From: Prorocentrum cordatum
Lineage: Eukaryota > Sar > Dinophyceae > Prorocentrales > Prorocentraceae
Length of the DNA: 64,000 nucleotides
Assembly: GCA_963575745.1 (NCBI GenBank)
Contig: CAUYUJ010018572.1
Location: 52,501 to 116,500 of the forward strand
Direction of reading: 5' to 3'
Part shown: piece by piece, positions 20,946-31,191 of the stretch
How positions within the stretch are numbered: position 1 is the first letter of the stretch
How the letters are laid out: each line of letters opens with the position of its first letter
Program-made: the position numbers and the translations under genes
Notes under the pieces: model-generated
Told to the model about the DNA's origin: nothing
The model's input: only the letters and a program-made list of their open reading frames with translations
Database searches by the model: none

Positions 20946-21627
20946 GGTTCCTCCCCCCCCCGAACTTCCTTATCACCCGAAGGGTGGTCGTATAGGTATC
21001 ATATTACATCCAGTTGGCCCCGTGAATAGCAGAATTACAGCGTGCAACCAACGACTTACGAAATCCGATATAACATCTTGCCTTTGTATTTACTAAGCAC
21101 TGTAATAGTCTTACAGAGATATGCTAGTTATGGCACAGTTACGAACAACGTATGGAGACTTACGAAGCAGGTGCAAGCAAGGGAACGATGGTCAAGGATT
21201 TCCCCCTCTGTTTTCCTCCTCGTCCTTTTCCTCCTCCTCGCCTCCTCCTCCGTCTTCTCCTTCGCTTCCTACCTCCTCCGCCTCCTCCTCCGCCATGTCC
21301 TCCTCCTCTTCCACTGTTCGTTACATATCTCTCTCTCTCTTTGTTTCTTTCTCTCTTTCATTCCCTCTCTCCATCCCTCCTTCTCCCGCCCTTCTTCCCG
21401 CCCCCCCTGCATTTGTTGCGTAACTTGTGTGACAGGCGTGGCGCTCATACGAGCGCCTATCTTGAGCCGAGGCCTGAGCCAGCGAGGCTTGAGTCAGGAG
21501 GAGGGAGGAGAAGCGAGAGGGAGGAGGAGCGAACAGCGGGCATGTGTCCTGCGCATAACGGCTAGAGGAGGACGAAGAGGAAGCGGGGGGAAGAGGAGGT
21601 GGGGGGATGTCAGTTGTACCAACTCTT
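20946..21627. other. No gene seen
   Basis: Unique sequence with a C/T-rich stretch at 21210-21410 and a G/A-rich stretch at 21500-21610. Confidence 0.4.
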
Positions 21628-23359
21628 GACGCTTCGCGTATCCCCACCAGGGACTTACCACCCCGACCTCTGTGTTACCCGACAGGCTGGGGCTGGCGTC
21701 CTCGGTCGTTCCCTTGTCCGCTCTTGGACGTTGGAACGTTTTCGCGCCATTTTGGCTGCGCTTGGTGGTCTGGGTGCCTACCTCAGGCCTGTTGGACGCA
21801 CCTGCATGCCCGTTCAGGGGCTGGCATGGCACCTGGATTGCATCGTCTTCCCTGGACGCTGTCGTGAGCCGCCTGATCCGCGGCCCTGCGCGCGTTAGGT
21901 AATTTAGTCGCGTCCGCGGCCCGTTCGCGACCTTCCGCCGCTGGCGCTTCCGCCTGCGGCTGTAAAAAGAAAATCCCCACCAGGTGCTTGCAGAGCTCCG
22001 TTCCTGTCTACGCACCGATTTCCGGTTCACCAGCCGCGGCACCGGTCCTCAGTACGCGGCATGGCATTTGCACCGTGGTGGGCTGGCGTACCGGCGTGCA
22101 GTTCTTAATTCTCTGGCACCCCTGCCTCAGGTTTGCAAGACCAGCCAGTCAGCCCCTTCCTGCCGCTGCTGCACCTCAGCTGCCGCTTCTGAGTGTTGGC
22201 CCGTTCGGTTCGCGTGGCGTTTAGTAGCTAATTCGGCTGGCCCGTGCCCCGGACCCCCTCTCGCCGCCTGCCCTCTGCTGCGCGGCCGCGACCAACAAAA
22301 AACGTATCCCCACCAGTTATGCGTGGGTCGGTTTGGACATTTGCTTGAATGGGCGCTGTGTGGACGTTTTCTGCCCCTGGCCCTGGCATCCACACTCAGT
22401 GCAGCTCGTAGCCTACCTGAGGCGACGCTTAGGCAGCTAGTTGTTTAGGTTACGCCGCTCTAGCTTGCTCCTGTTTTAATTCGTAGGCCCACGCCCCGGA
22501 CTTACGACTCGCCGCTTGCGCTCTCGCCTGCGGCTGCTTCCAAAAAAGTATCCCCACCAGCCCTCCCGCTTCCCTCGCCTGTGGCTGGGTGACGCATCTC
22601 CCCGCCAGCTTTGGCTCCCGCACCCCGCTCAAATCGCGGTTCTGCTCCCCTCGAGGGTCGGTGGCCTCGGGTGCTCGTGGTTGAGCCTGGGCATCAGTCC
22701 GTGGCCTCATCCTCGCGCCGCCCAGGCGCTGGCACGTTCGAGGGCCGACCCGCTCTGGCTGGCCGGCGGCCAAGATGTACGGGGTCGCTCTGACTGCTAG
22801 CCTGTGTTCTGTTCGCGTCAGTCGCCTCCCCTGGTCGGGTGGCTGCGGACTGCGCCCCCTCTCCCTACGGGGCTTTGGTGTGCGACTTCGCGGGCGCCAC
22901 CACTCGCACTCGCCACACCGTGGCGGGCATCGTGGGCCTATCCCCGTGTTGCCCCACCCTGGTCGAACCGTGGTGCTCTTGCGCGCCATTTTGGCTACGC
23001 TTCAGCCTCGTTTGGCCAATTCACGCGCACGCAATTCGTTTCCTGGTGGTTTTTGGCCCTCGGCTCAGGCCTCCCTGGCAGCCTCTACAGTCATAGCGGT
23101 TGCTCACGCTTTGCATTCAAAATTAACAGCCTGCAGACCCTGGCAAGCGGTCACCCTGGCAATTAGCACCTGCAGCCGTTGCACCGCCGGGCAGTGTTGC
23201 AGCCCCGCCTCCTCTCCAGCGGTTTCCTGGTCCCGTTCTGAGTGCCGGTGCTAGGCATGCTTCTGCTTGGCTAATTCGCCCCTCGCGCGGGCCGCCTGGA
23301 CTTTGACACGCCGTTGTTGCGCTCTCGATCGCGGCCGCCGACAAAAAGTATCCCCACCA
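21628..23359. repeat. Dispersed repeat R4 cluster ending TATCCCCACCAG
   Basis: Five sites end in (G)TATCCCCACCAG or AATCCCCACCAG: 21640-21651, 21975-21986, 22303-22314, 22550-22561 and 23348-23359. A sixth is at 25697-25708. Four of the five cluster sites follow about 90 bp with shared TAATT..GC, CTGCGGCTG and AAAAA blocks. Each ends in CCAG, which could be a 3' splice site on plus, or GTGGGGATA could be a donor on minus. The DNA between sites is GC-rich and shows no clear exon. Confidence 0.6.
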
Positions 23360-23471
23360 GCCCATCCATGAGGGCCGCGTGGAAACACGCAGTTGCACAA
23401 CCGCCTGAACGCGGCGCGAGGAGGATGAAGAAGAGGAGGGGGCGGCAGGAAAGGAAAGAAGGAAGGAAGGG

Positions 23472-23732
23472 GTGCTGCTGCTGGTGCTGTTGTTGCTGTT
23501 GGTGTTGCTGCTGGTGTTGTTGGTTATCATGTTGCTGGCGCTGCTGCTGTTAATTTGGCTGCTGGTGGCGGTGCCGCTGCTGCTGGTGCTGCTGCTGCTG
23601 CTGGTGCTGCTGCTGCTGGTGCTGCTGGTAGTGTTGCTGCTGGTGCTGGTGTGCTGGTGCTGCTTCTGATGGGGGTGTTGCTGCTGGTGCTGCCGCTACT
23701 GTTAGTGTTGTTGCTGGTGGTTGTGGTGGTGG

Positions 23733-23763
<31 letters not shown>

Positions 23764-23790
23764 TGTGCTGCTGCTGGTGCTGACGGTGAT
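23472..23790. repeat. (GCT/GGT)n tract
   Basis: GCTGCTGGT-type triplets over about 320 bp. Ala/Gln and Leu/Val frames are artefacts. Confidence 0.9.
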
Positions 23791-23949
23791 GGCATCTTGG
23801 GAGGAGGAGGAGGAGGAAAGAAAGAGGAAACGGAGGAGGGGGAGGAGGAGGAGCAGCAGCAGGAACGCTGCGCAAGGAGGATGAAGAGGAGGAGGGAAGC
23901 GGCAGGAAAGAAGGACGGAAATAACGGACCATGACAAGGAGGACGAGAA

Positions 23950-24214
23950 GTCGGGCTTTGGGGATATGTTGTGGTTTTTCGAAGACTCGTAATGCCATCT
24001 CGGGAGAGGTGGGGAGGAAAGGAGGTAATGAGGTGAGGTGGGAGGGGAGGTGGGAGGGGAGGTGGGAGGAACGGAGGAAAGGTGGGAGGTGGGAGGTGGG
24101 AGGGAGGAGGGGGGAGGTGGGAGGAAAGGAGGAGGAGGAGAGGTGGGAAGGAAATATTGGGGGTCCTCTTAACATTAGCATCGCTCCTTATGTCCAGATG
24201 CTGGCGGATGTTTG
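23950..24214. repeat. GAGGTGGGAGG purine-rich tandem tract
   Basis: Irregular GGTGGGAGG units, strongest at 24030-24150. Confidence 0.75.
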
Positions 24215-24490
24215 AGGCTATTCTTGAAGGTATCCGAAGGTATTCGAGATCACGTCTTGAGAGGTATCCGAGAGAAGGTATCCGAAGGTATCCGAGATCA
24301 CGTCTTCAGAGGTCTCCGAGGAGGTATCCGAGATTGCCTGACGTCCACCATCCCTGTGAAATAACTGGGTAATTATCCGAGGTATTCGAGAGGTATCCGA
24401 GATCACGTCTTCAGAGGTATCCGACAAGTTATCCGAAGGTATCCAAGATCACGTCTTGGGAGGTATCCGAGAAGGTATCCGAAGGTATCC
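24215..24490. repeat. GGTATCCGA minisatellite
   Basis: About 14 copies of GGTATCCGA or GGTATTCGAG with interspersed GATCACGTCTT. Confidence 0.85.
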
Positions 24491-24499
24491 CCTCCTCCT

Positions 24500-24655
24500 C
24501 TTCCCCAGTCCTCCCCCCCGCCCTCCCCTCGTCCTCATCCTCCCGCCCTTCCTCCTTCTCCTCCTCCTCCTCCTCCTCCTCCTCGTCCTTCTCCTCCTCC
24601 TCCTCCTCCTCCTCCTCCTCCTCCTCCTCCTCCTCCTCCTCCTCCCCCTCCCTTT
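24500..24655. repeat. (CTC)n tract
   Basis: CTC triplets with two CTTCTC interruptions. Confidence 0.9.
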
Positions 24656-24668
24656 TGGCGTTAGGCGA

Positions 24669-24852
24669 GCTTTAGATCCCAACAGCCCCCTGGGCGTAGG
24701 TGGTCTAGCGAGTAATGTCTTCTTTCTGCCAAGAACTCCTCCTTCCCCTGCTTGGGGGAGGGGGTTGTCCCTCCCCCTACCCCCTCCCCTGTACCTGGGA
24801 GGGGGCGGGCCCGAGTCGTCAGAACGTCCAAGATGGCCCAAGATGGCTCCAA
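24669..24852 (-). repeat. Dispersed repeat R5, copy in inverse orientation
   Basis: Contains GGGCGTAGGTGGTCTAG, CTGCCA, a GGGAGGGGG middle and ACGTCCAAGATGGCCCAAG. All match the reverse complement of 26430-26585 in order. Confidence 0.75.
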
Positions 24853-25009
24853 GGGGGCCTCGGAGAGCGCAAGATGGCCTCCAAGAGATGGCCCAATATA
24901 GCGGTAGATGGCTCAAGATAGCTTCGGACACGCATCCAAGAGGCCTCCAGACGGCCCCACGACGGTTTCAAGTGCCCTCCGAGCCCTCCAAGGACCCCCC
25001 AAGTGGCCA

Positions 25010-25032
25010 ATCCGTAGCCATTTTGGCTCAGG
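25010..25032 (+). other. Relict dinoflagellate spliced leader (DinoSL)
   Basis: TCCGTAGCCATTTT followed by TGGCTCAGG. Relative to the DinoSL it has one inserted T and one substitution in the terminal CAAG; the first 14 bases match exactly. The downstream ATG is at 25097 on the same strand, leaving a 64-bp leader. As at 13056, this suggests a reinserted trans-spliced mRNA. Confidence 0.85.
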
Positions 25033-25096
25033 ACTCCACGACAGGCTTGGGAAGCCCCTGTCCTCACGCGACGCTCCCTGCTCCACTCCTGGCGCG

Positions 25097-25549
25097 ATGG
25101 TTCGGGGCCTCGCCGTGCCCATGCCGAGGCTTCCCCCGGAGGAGGCGCAATTCGCATCCGCCTTGCCCGAGCCCCGCTCGCACACGCGAGTGTCGACGCC
25201 GGAACCACCTGCATGCTCCGAGGGGGGCGGGCGTGGCGGCCTTGGCCTCGCGGCCGGCACGGGCGACAAAGGCGCTGAGGCGGGCCTTCACGTGAATCTG
25301 TGCAATGCGCTGCCAGTCCACTTTCTCGAAGACGAGGACCAGCTTCAGACCGCGCGCGAGGACACCGCGAACGAGGAGTTCTACGGCAAGTTCTCCCTAG
25401 AGGAGCTGACGCCTCCGGCGGGCTGCACCGTCAGCCTGGGCGCCGCGCTGCCCTTTGGCGTGCCGGCGCAGGGCACGCAGACTTGCGACTCCGCGGACTT
25501 TCCTGGCCCGCCCCGAAGGGCCGGCGCGGCCGACTTCTTGATGGATTGA
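25097..25549 (+). CDS. Unknown protein downstream of DinoSL relict
   Basis: A single open frame of 150 residues starting MVRGLAVPMPRLPPEEAQFA, with GC3 of roughly 85 percent by eye. The N-terminal half is disordered and Gly/Pro-rich. The second half is better ordered: NALPVHFLEDEDQLQTARED, then EEFYGKFSLEELTPPAGC. The start is the first ATG after the SL relict. It may be intronless because of retroposition, or may continue through an unrecognised intron. No domain recognised. Confidence 0.55.
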   Translation: MVRGLAVPMPRLPPEEAQFASALPEPRSHTRVSTPEPPACSEGGGRGGLGLAAGTGDKGAEAGLHVNLCNALPVHFLEDEDQLQTAREDTANEEFYGKFSLEELTPPAGCTVSLGAALPFGVPAQGTQTCDSADFPGPPRRAGAADFLMD

Positions 25550-25576
25550 TATTGGGGAAGTTCTGGTAGATCATGT

Positions 25577-25640
25577 TCACTTGATCTTCCAGATCATAAC
25601 TTGATCTTCCAGATCTTAACTTGACCTGCCAGATTTTACT
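25577..25640. repeat. 20-bp tandem repeat, three copies
   Basis: Units of the form ACTTGATCTTCCAGATCATA, the third diverged to ACTTGACCTGCCAGATTTT. Confidence 0.8.
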
Positions 25641-25789
25641 TGACTTGAACGGTGCAAGTTGTGGAAGATACGGAAGTTAATTCTAGACGCTTCGCGTATC
25701 CCCACCAGCCCGTCCAGAAATGAGTCCCAGGGGAGTGGAGGTTATGAGGGAAGCGGGGGAGCATGCAGAAGAACAAAGGGCGGGGTGAG

Positions 25790-26060
25790 CCGCCATATAC
25801 CCCAAGAGGGGGAGGCCGTAGGAGGAGCCGTCGTCGTCGGAGTAGGAGGAGGAAGATGAGGAGCAGGAGGAGGAGCAGGAGGAGGAGGGGGAGGAGGAGG
25901 AGGAGGAAGATAAGGAGGAGGAGATGGAGGACTGCGAGGACGAGGAGGACGAGAAGGAGGAAAAGGAGAAGGAGGAGGAGGAGGAGGAGGAGGAGGAGGA
26001 GGAGGAGGAGGAGGGGAGGAGGAGGGAGGAGGAAGAAAAAGAGGAGGAGGAGGACAATGG
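25790..26060. repeat. (GAG)n purine tract
   Basis: GAG/GGA triplets with occasional C. Arg-rich and Glu-rich frames are artefacts. Confidence 0.9.
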
Positions 26061-26350
26061 CGAGCTTGGGGGCCTCTTGGGCCGTCTTTGGGGCCTCTTG
26101 GCGGTCCCGGGGGCCTCTTGCGTATCTCGGGGAGCCTCTTGTGGCCTCTTGGGGGTCTCTTGGGGGCCTCTTGGAGGCCTCTTGGGCGCTTCTTGGGGCC
26201 TCTTGGGGCCCTCTTGGGGCGCTCTTGGGGCGCTCTTGGGAGCCTTCGAGGCGCTCTTGGGGCCATCTTGGAGGAGATCTATCAAAGAAGGGGGGGTCCC
26301 CAATTAGCCTCGCCCTTCCAGAGTGCCTCGAGCCGCCTCTTGGGCCCCCC
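26061..26350. repeat. GGCCTCTTGGGG minisatellite
   Basis: Degenerate 12-17 bp units based on CTCTTGGGG, the inverse orientation of the 8996-9640 motif. Confidence 0.8.
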
Positions 26351-26429
26351 CAAGAGGCCAAAATCCTTCCAAAACCTAGGTAAAATCAATGTTTTGTGTT
26401 TTCTCGCCTTTTCGCTATTGGAGCTGTCT

Positions 26430-26585
26430 TGGGCCATCTTGGACGTCCCAACGCGTCGCGGAACGCCCCGTCCAGGTCAGTGGGGAGGGGTAAGGGGAGG
26501 GGTAAACCCCTCCCCGAAGGGGAAGAAGGGGGTTGGCAGAGGAAACTCTCTAGACCACCTACGCCCTAAAGGGCTGGTGGGATTT
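26430..26585 (+). repeat. Dispersed repeat R5, plus copy
   Basis: Inverted relative of 24669-24852: TTGGGCCATCTTGGACGT, a GGGAGGGG middle, TGGCAG, CTAGACCACCTACGCCC, GGGCTGGTGGGA. The two copies flank the 25.0-25.5 kb gene. Confidence 0.75.
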
Positions 26586-26821
26586 GCTTGTTTTTTTGAA
26601 GTGGTTTTTACAGCGTGTAAGTTACGGGGAAGTTAGTTTTGGGCTGGTTCCAGTTGTGGAAGTTGCGTTCGAATTAGTGTGTGACTTGTTTTGTATTACT
26701 TTTCAGGTTTTTTGCTATAAAAAAAAACCACATGCGTTGCGAACAGCGGTTTTCTACCATCATTTTTTAGCAGAAATATGCCTTATGTCTGCCCCCATAG
26801 CGTTGTACTGATGTTTTGTTT

Positions 26822-27490
26822 CTCGAGAGCTTTGCAATGCCAGCGCTTGCGCTCCAGCTCACTTCAATCAAGCGCGTTGCGCACGTACCAAGCTCATTGC
26901 GCTCCAGTTTGAATTCAATCATGCGCTTCGCGCACCCTTCGTCTCCTCCTCCTTCTCCGACTTCTCCTCCTTCGCCTTCTCCTCCTTCCAACGTGCCAAG
27001 CTCCTCCTCCTCCGTCTCCTCCTCCTCCTCCCCCTCATCATCATCATCATCATCATCATCCTGCTTATCCTCCTCCTCCTCCTCCTTCTCGTGGAGCCTG
27101 GAGCGTGAAGATCTGTACTTCCTCCAGGATGACGAGGAGGAGGAGGAGGAGGAGGAGGAGGAGGAGGAGCTCCCCCTCCCCCTCCCCCCTCCTCCTCCCC
27201 TCTCCCCTCTCCTCCTCCTCCTCCTCCTCCTCTCCTCCTCCTCCTCCTCCTCCTCCTCCTCCTGCGCCCCCCCTCATTCCCCAATGCGCCCTTAACGCCC
27301 CCCATTCTCTTGCCAGTCCTCCTCCTCCTCCTGCTCCCTCCTCCCACCTCCTCCTCCTTCCTCCTCCTTCTCCTCCTCCTCCTCCTCCTCCTCCTCCTCC
27401 TCCTCCTCCTCCTCCCTCGTCTGTCTGTCTGTTGTTCTTTCGACGACGACGTCGGCCTCATCTCCTCCGGAGGAGGACGAGGCAAAGATG
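26822..27490. repeat. Left arm of large inverted repeat around the LINE
   Basis: Contains GCGCTCCAGCTCACTTCAAT, AAGCTCATTGCGCTCCAG, TGAATTCAATCATGCGCTTC, CTCC tracts, and TGTCTGTTGTTCTTTCGACG. All match the reverse complement of 36240-37000 in the same relative order. Confidence 0.8.
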
Positions 27491-28104
27491 AGCGCCGAGG
27501 AGAAGGGATGTGGAGGGAGGAGGAGGGAGAGGGGAGAGGGAGGGAGGAGGGAGAAGGGAGGGAGCCAGGATGATGAGGAGGACGAAGGGCAGGAGGAGCA
27601 GGAGCAGGAGGAGGAGGAGGAGGAGGGGGGGGAAGGAGGAGGAGGAGGAGGAGGAGGAGGAGGAGAAGAGAGGAGGGAGGAGGCGAGGGAGGGGAGGAGG
27701 AGAGGAGGGAGGATGAAGGAGTGAAGGAGGGAGGGAGATGATGATGATCAGGAGGAGAGGAGGAGAGGAGGAGGAGGAGGTGGAGGAGGAAGAGCAGCGG
27801 CATCAGGAGGAGGAGGAGAGGAGCAGGAGGAGGAGGAGGGGGGAGCAGAAGGGGGGGGGGAGAGGGAGGAGGAGGGGGAGGAGGGAGGATGGGGGAGGAG
27901 GAGGAGGGAGGAGGAGGGAGTTGGAGGAGAGGGGCATGAGCAGGAGGAGGAAGAGGGAGCAGGAGGGGGGAAGAGGAAGAGGCGGCGGCGGCGCCAGCAG
28001 CGGCAGGAGGAGGAGGGGGGGGGGGAGGAGGGGGAGCAAGAGCAGGAGGGGGAGCAGGAACAGGAGGCGTGAGAGGAGGAGGAAGGGAGGAGGGAGGGAG
28101 GAGA
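27491..28104. repeat. GAG-rich purine tract
   Basis: About 600 bp of GAG, GGA and GGAGCA units with G-runs. Confidence 0.85.
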
Positions 28105-28470
28105 AGGGATCATGAGGAAGGAGGGAGGGAGGGAGGGGGGGGGGGGAGGATGAGGTGGAGGAGCATATTCGGAAGAGCAGGAGGCGGAGGGGGAGCAAGG
28201 GGAGCACGGGGAGGAGGAGGTGGGAGGAGGAATGGAGGGAGGGAGGGAAGGAGGGAGGAGGGGGAGAGGATAGGGGAGGAGGGAGGAAGAGGAGGAGGAG
28301 GAGGATGTTGGGAGGAGGGAGGGGGGTAGGAGGTGGAGGATGAGGGGTCGTCGCAGGCTGCCAACGCGCGTCCGCGGCCGCTAGCCGAGCGAAGATGCGG
28401 CCGCCCGAAAACACCCCGATAACACCTCGATAACACCCGGTAACAATGACAATCGAACTGTTATCGAGGT
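28105..28470. repeat. Palindrome, left arm
   Basis: The reverse complement of this arm matches 28835-29175. Shared blocks include the unique segment with GGCCGCATCTTC, GGCTAG, GGCCGCGGACGCGCG and GGCAGCCTGCGACGACCCCT. The purine part also aligns. Confidence 0.85.
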
Positions 28471-28834
28471 GCTATCGAGTGTTATCAAGTGCTACCGAGC
28501 TCGATAGCACCCGACATCACTTCGATAACACCTCGAAACTATTTCGATAACATTGCTATCGAGTGTGATCGAGCTCGGTAACACTCGGTAATGAAGCTAT
28601 CGATGTGGTATCGATATCGAGTGTTATCGAGCTCGATAACACTCGATAACATCTCGATAGCACCTCGATCGCAGTTCGATACCATTGCTATCGAGTGTGA
28701 TCGACCTCGGTACCATTCGATATCAATGTTACCGAGATGTTATCGAGTGCTATCGAGCTCGATAACACTCGATTGCACTCGGTAACCCTTTGGTAACACC
28801 TCGCTACCATTTCGATAGCATTGCTATCGGGATG
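28471..28834. repeat. TCGATAACAC minisatellite, palindrome centre
   Basis: Units such as GATAACACTC, TCGAGCTCGA and GTTATCGAG alternate in both orientations, so the spacer is itself rich in short palindromes. Confidence 0.85.
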
Positions 28835-29175
28835 TCATCGATGTGTTCTCGGGGTGTTACCGGGCGGCCGCATCTTCTCTCGGCTAGGGGCCGCGGACGC
28901 GCGCTGGCAGCCTGCGACGACCCCTTATCCTCCACCCCCTACCCCCCTCCCTCCTCCTCCCCCCCTCCTCTTACTCCTCCTCGTCCTCCCTCCTCTCCCA
29001 TCCTCTCCCCCTCCCTCCCTCCTTCCCTCCCTCCCTCCCTCCATTCCTCCCCCCCCCTTTCTCCTCCCCCTGCTCCCCTTGCTCCCCTTGCTCCCCCTCC
29101 GCCCCCTGCTTTCCCGAACATTCTCCTCCACCTCATCCTCCCTCCCCCCCTTCCCTCCCTCCCTCCTTCCTCGGC
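28835..29175. repeat. Palindrome, right arm
   Basis: Reverse-complement partner of 28105-28470; pyrimidine-rich after 28930. Confidence 0.85.
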
Positions 29176-29309
29176 CGTTTTGGCACAGGCGCGCGCTCGT
29201 TTCGGGCCTGTGCTTGCCGTCACCGAATCTTCGAAACGGCTGGGTGGCGGCGGGCCAAGAGTGGCGTGCTACCTGCCAGCACGGCCCCCTCACTGGCACG
29301 TTCTTTGCC

Positions 29310-30470
29310 ATGGCCCCAGCTCGTGACGCTGGTGACAATCGCACATGGCACTGCCGGTTCTGCGTGCACGAGCAGACAGGGGCTCGGTTTTTCAACGAGC
29401 CAGAGCTGGCGCAGTGCTTTCAATGTCGACGCTCGACAGGAAGTTGCTTCCACTCATACAAGCAGCCTGTTATTCCCTCGGTCAACACGCGGGCTGCTGG
29501 GGGCGGGGGCAAGAAGGGTGGAGCTGAGCCTGACACCTCTTGGGCTCGAGCAGCGGAACTACGGCAAGCCCATGCTCAGATCGCCAAGCTTGAGAAGCAA
29601 CTCGAGTCGGTTGCACTGCGAGATGCGTCCTAGATGGGCGTGGACACTGAGCATGTGGCTGAGTTCGAGAGCGGCGAAGCACACGACGAAGTTCAAGCTC
29701 GAGCTCGTCTGGCAGAACTGGACAAGCAAATCGACATGGCCTCGAAGTGCGATGGAGAGGCGCGGCAGGTGTTGCATAAGACGCTGTCCGACGAGCAGGC
29801 CCCTTTGCAGGCCCAGGTCCACAGCAAGAAGCCCGCCACTGCTCAAATGTTTGCGATTACCAGACACATTGAGAATGTTGAGAAGCAGGTTGCGAAGCAG
29901 AGCAAGCAGGTGGACATGCAGCGAGCTGAGATCACCAAGCTGCAGGAGAAGCTTGCGAAGCTGGAAGCGTCAATTCAGGAGAAGCGCACCAAGCTGGCCA
30001 CGCTGCGCCAGCAACACTTGGGTTTGGCCCAGCAAGCTACCACGCCGCCAGAAGGAAAGTCCGATGGCCCACTCACGGCCGTTGGACTGGTTGCAGGCAA
30101 GTTGGGCGAAGTACTTCGGCAGCTGGGCGCTGGTGAACAAGCCATGGCCATGGCTGAAGGGGTTGCGCAAGCTTTGCCCACCATCATCAAGAACGCGGAG
30201 GTTCAGGTTCTCGGTGCCACCAGGACGGAAGCTCCAGCACAGCCGGCGGCGCCAGCTACACCAGGCGGCGCTGAAACCAAGTCGGAGGTTCCTCAACAGC
30301 TTGCCCCTGCTGGTCCTGCTGTGGCTGATGTATTTGTGGAAGGGCCCCGCACTTTGTTGGACTCGGCAGGTGTCACGGTGCCAGAAGATGAAGCGGAGGT
30401 GCGTTCGGCAGCCATCAGGTTGCTCAAGATGCGCGATGCCAGTCGGTTCAACACGTTCAGAGCTTATTAG
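29310..30470 (+). pseudogene. LINE ORF1 with internal stop
   Basis: The frame starts MAPARDAGDNRTWHCRFC and is continuous for 386 codons except one TAG at 29631-29633 (codon 108). Residues 13-39 give W-x-C-x2-C...C-x2-C, resembling a RanBP2-type zinc ribbon. Residues about 95-240 are Lys/Glu/Gln-rich heptads, a probable coiled coil. The tail is Ala/Pro-rich. ORF1 proteins of LINEs bind RNA; that role is by analogy. The upstream frame is open to 28821 but repeat-derived there. Confidence 0.75.
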
Positions 30471-30689
30471 GCGCAGCGTCCGGCGACGCATGATGCTATG
30501 GTTTTTTGTTTGCAGTAGTGGTGATGTCAAGTTCTTCGGGCTGTTTGAGTGCGCGCTCGACGGCTTCGCGTACTTCGTCGAGCGGTGCACTCGCTGGCGC
30601 AGACTTCGAGTCTAGCCGGCAGAGGTCGCCACACGTGCGACCACACGGGGAACGGGCCACCCCTGTTGACCCAGCGGCTGGTGGACCGC

Positions 30690-31148
30690 CTAATTCGTCG
30701 TGCTCGGGGACCGCGTGTACTTCGGGTACTTCGTCTGCCCCAGCTCCCTTTGATGCAGCGGGTAGGCGTGAGCCAGATGCGGGGCCGACGGTGTCGGCTC
30801 CCTCAACCGCTGCTGAGAGAGCTGGGGCACATGGTAGACCGCCTATGGCGTCGTGCTCGGGGACCGCGTGCGCTTCGGGTACTTTGTCTGCCCCAGTTCC
30901 CCTCGCTGCAGCGGGTGGGCGTGAGCCAGATGGGGGGCCGACGGTGTCGGTTCCCTCAACCGCTGCTGAGAGAGCTGGGGCACATGGTAGACCGCCTATG
31001 GCGTCGTGCTCGGGGGCCGCGCGTGCATCGGGCACTGCGTTTGCCCCAGCCCCCTATGATTCAGCGGGCAGGCGCGAGCCAGATGGGGGGCCGACGGCGT
31101 CGGCCCCCTCAATCGCTGCTGAGGGAGCTGGGGCACATGGGCGGCTGC
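30690..31148 (+). repeat. 153-bp tandem repeat, three copies, in the LINE
   Basis: TCGTGCTCGGGG recurs at 30698, 30851 and 31004, exactly 153 bp apart. In the plus frame from 30506 to 31222 each unit encodes 51 residues including TAAERAGAHGRPPMASCSG. It sits between ORF1 and the endonuclease. Confidence 0.9.
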
Positions 31149-31191
31149 CACATCTCCCCCCCCTACTGCCGCTCGACGCGGCTAAGAAAAC

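Noticed and set aside
20044-20976. 310-codon minus frame
   Set aside because: Mostly Ser repeats from the GAT tract and the 87-bp tandem repeat.
21750-22995. GCGCCATTTTGGCT strings at about 21749 and 22983 as DinoSL relicts
   Set aside because: They share only the ATTTTGGCT core; the CCGTA start and CTCAAG end are missing and no ATG exon follows.
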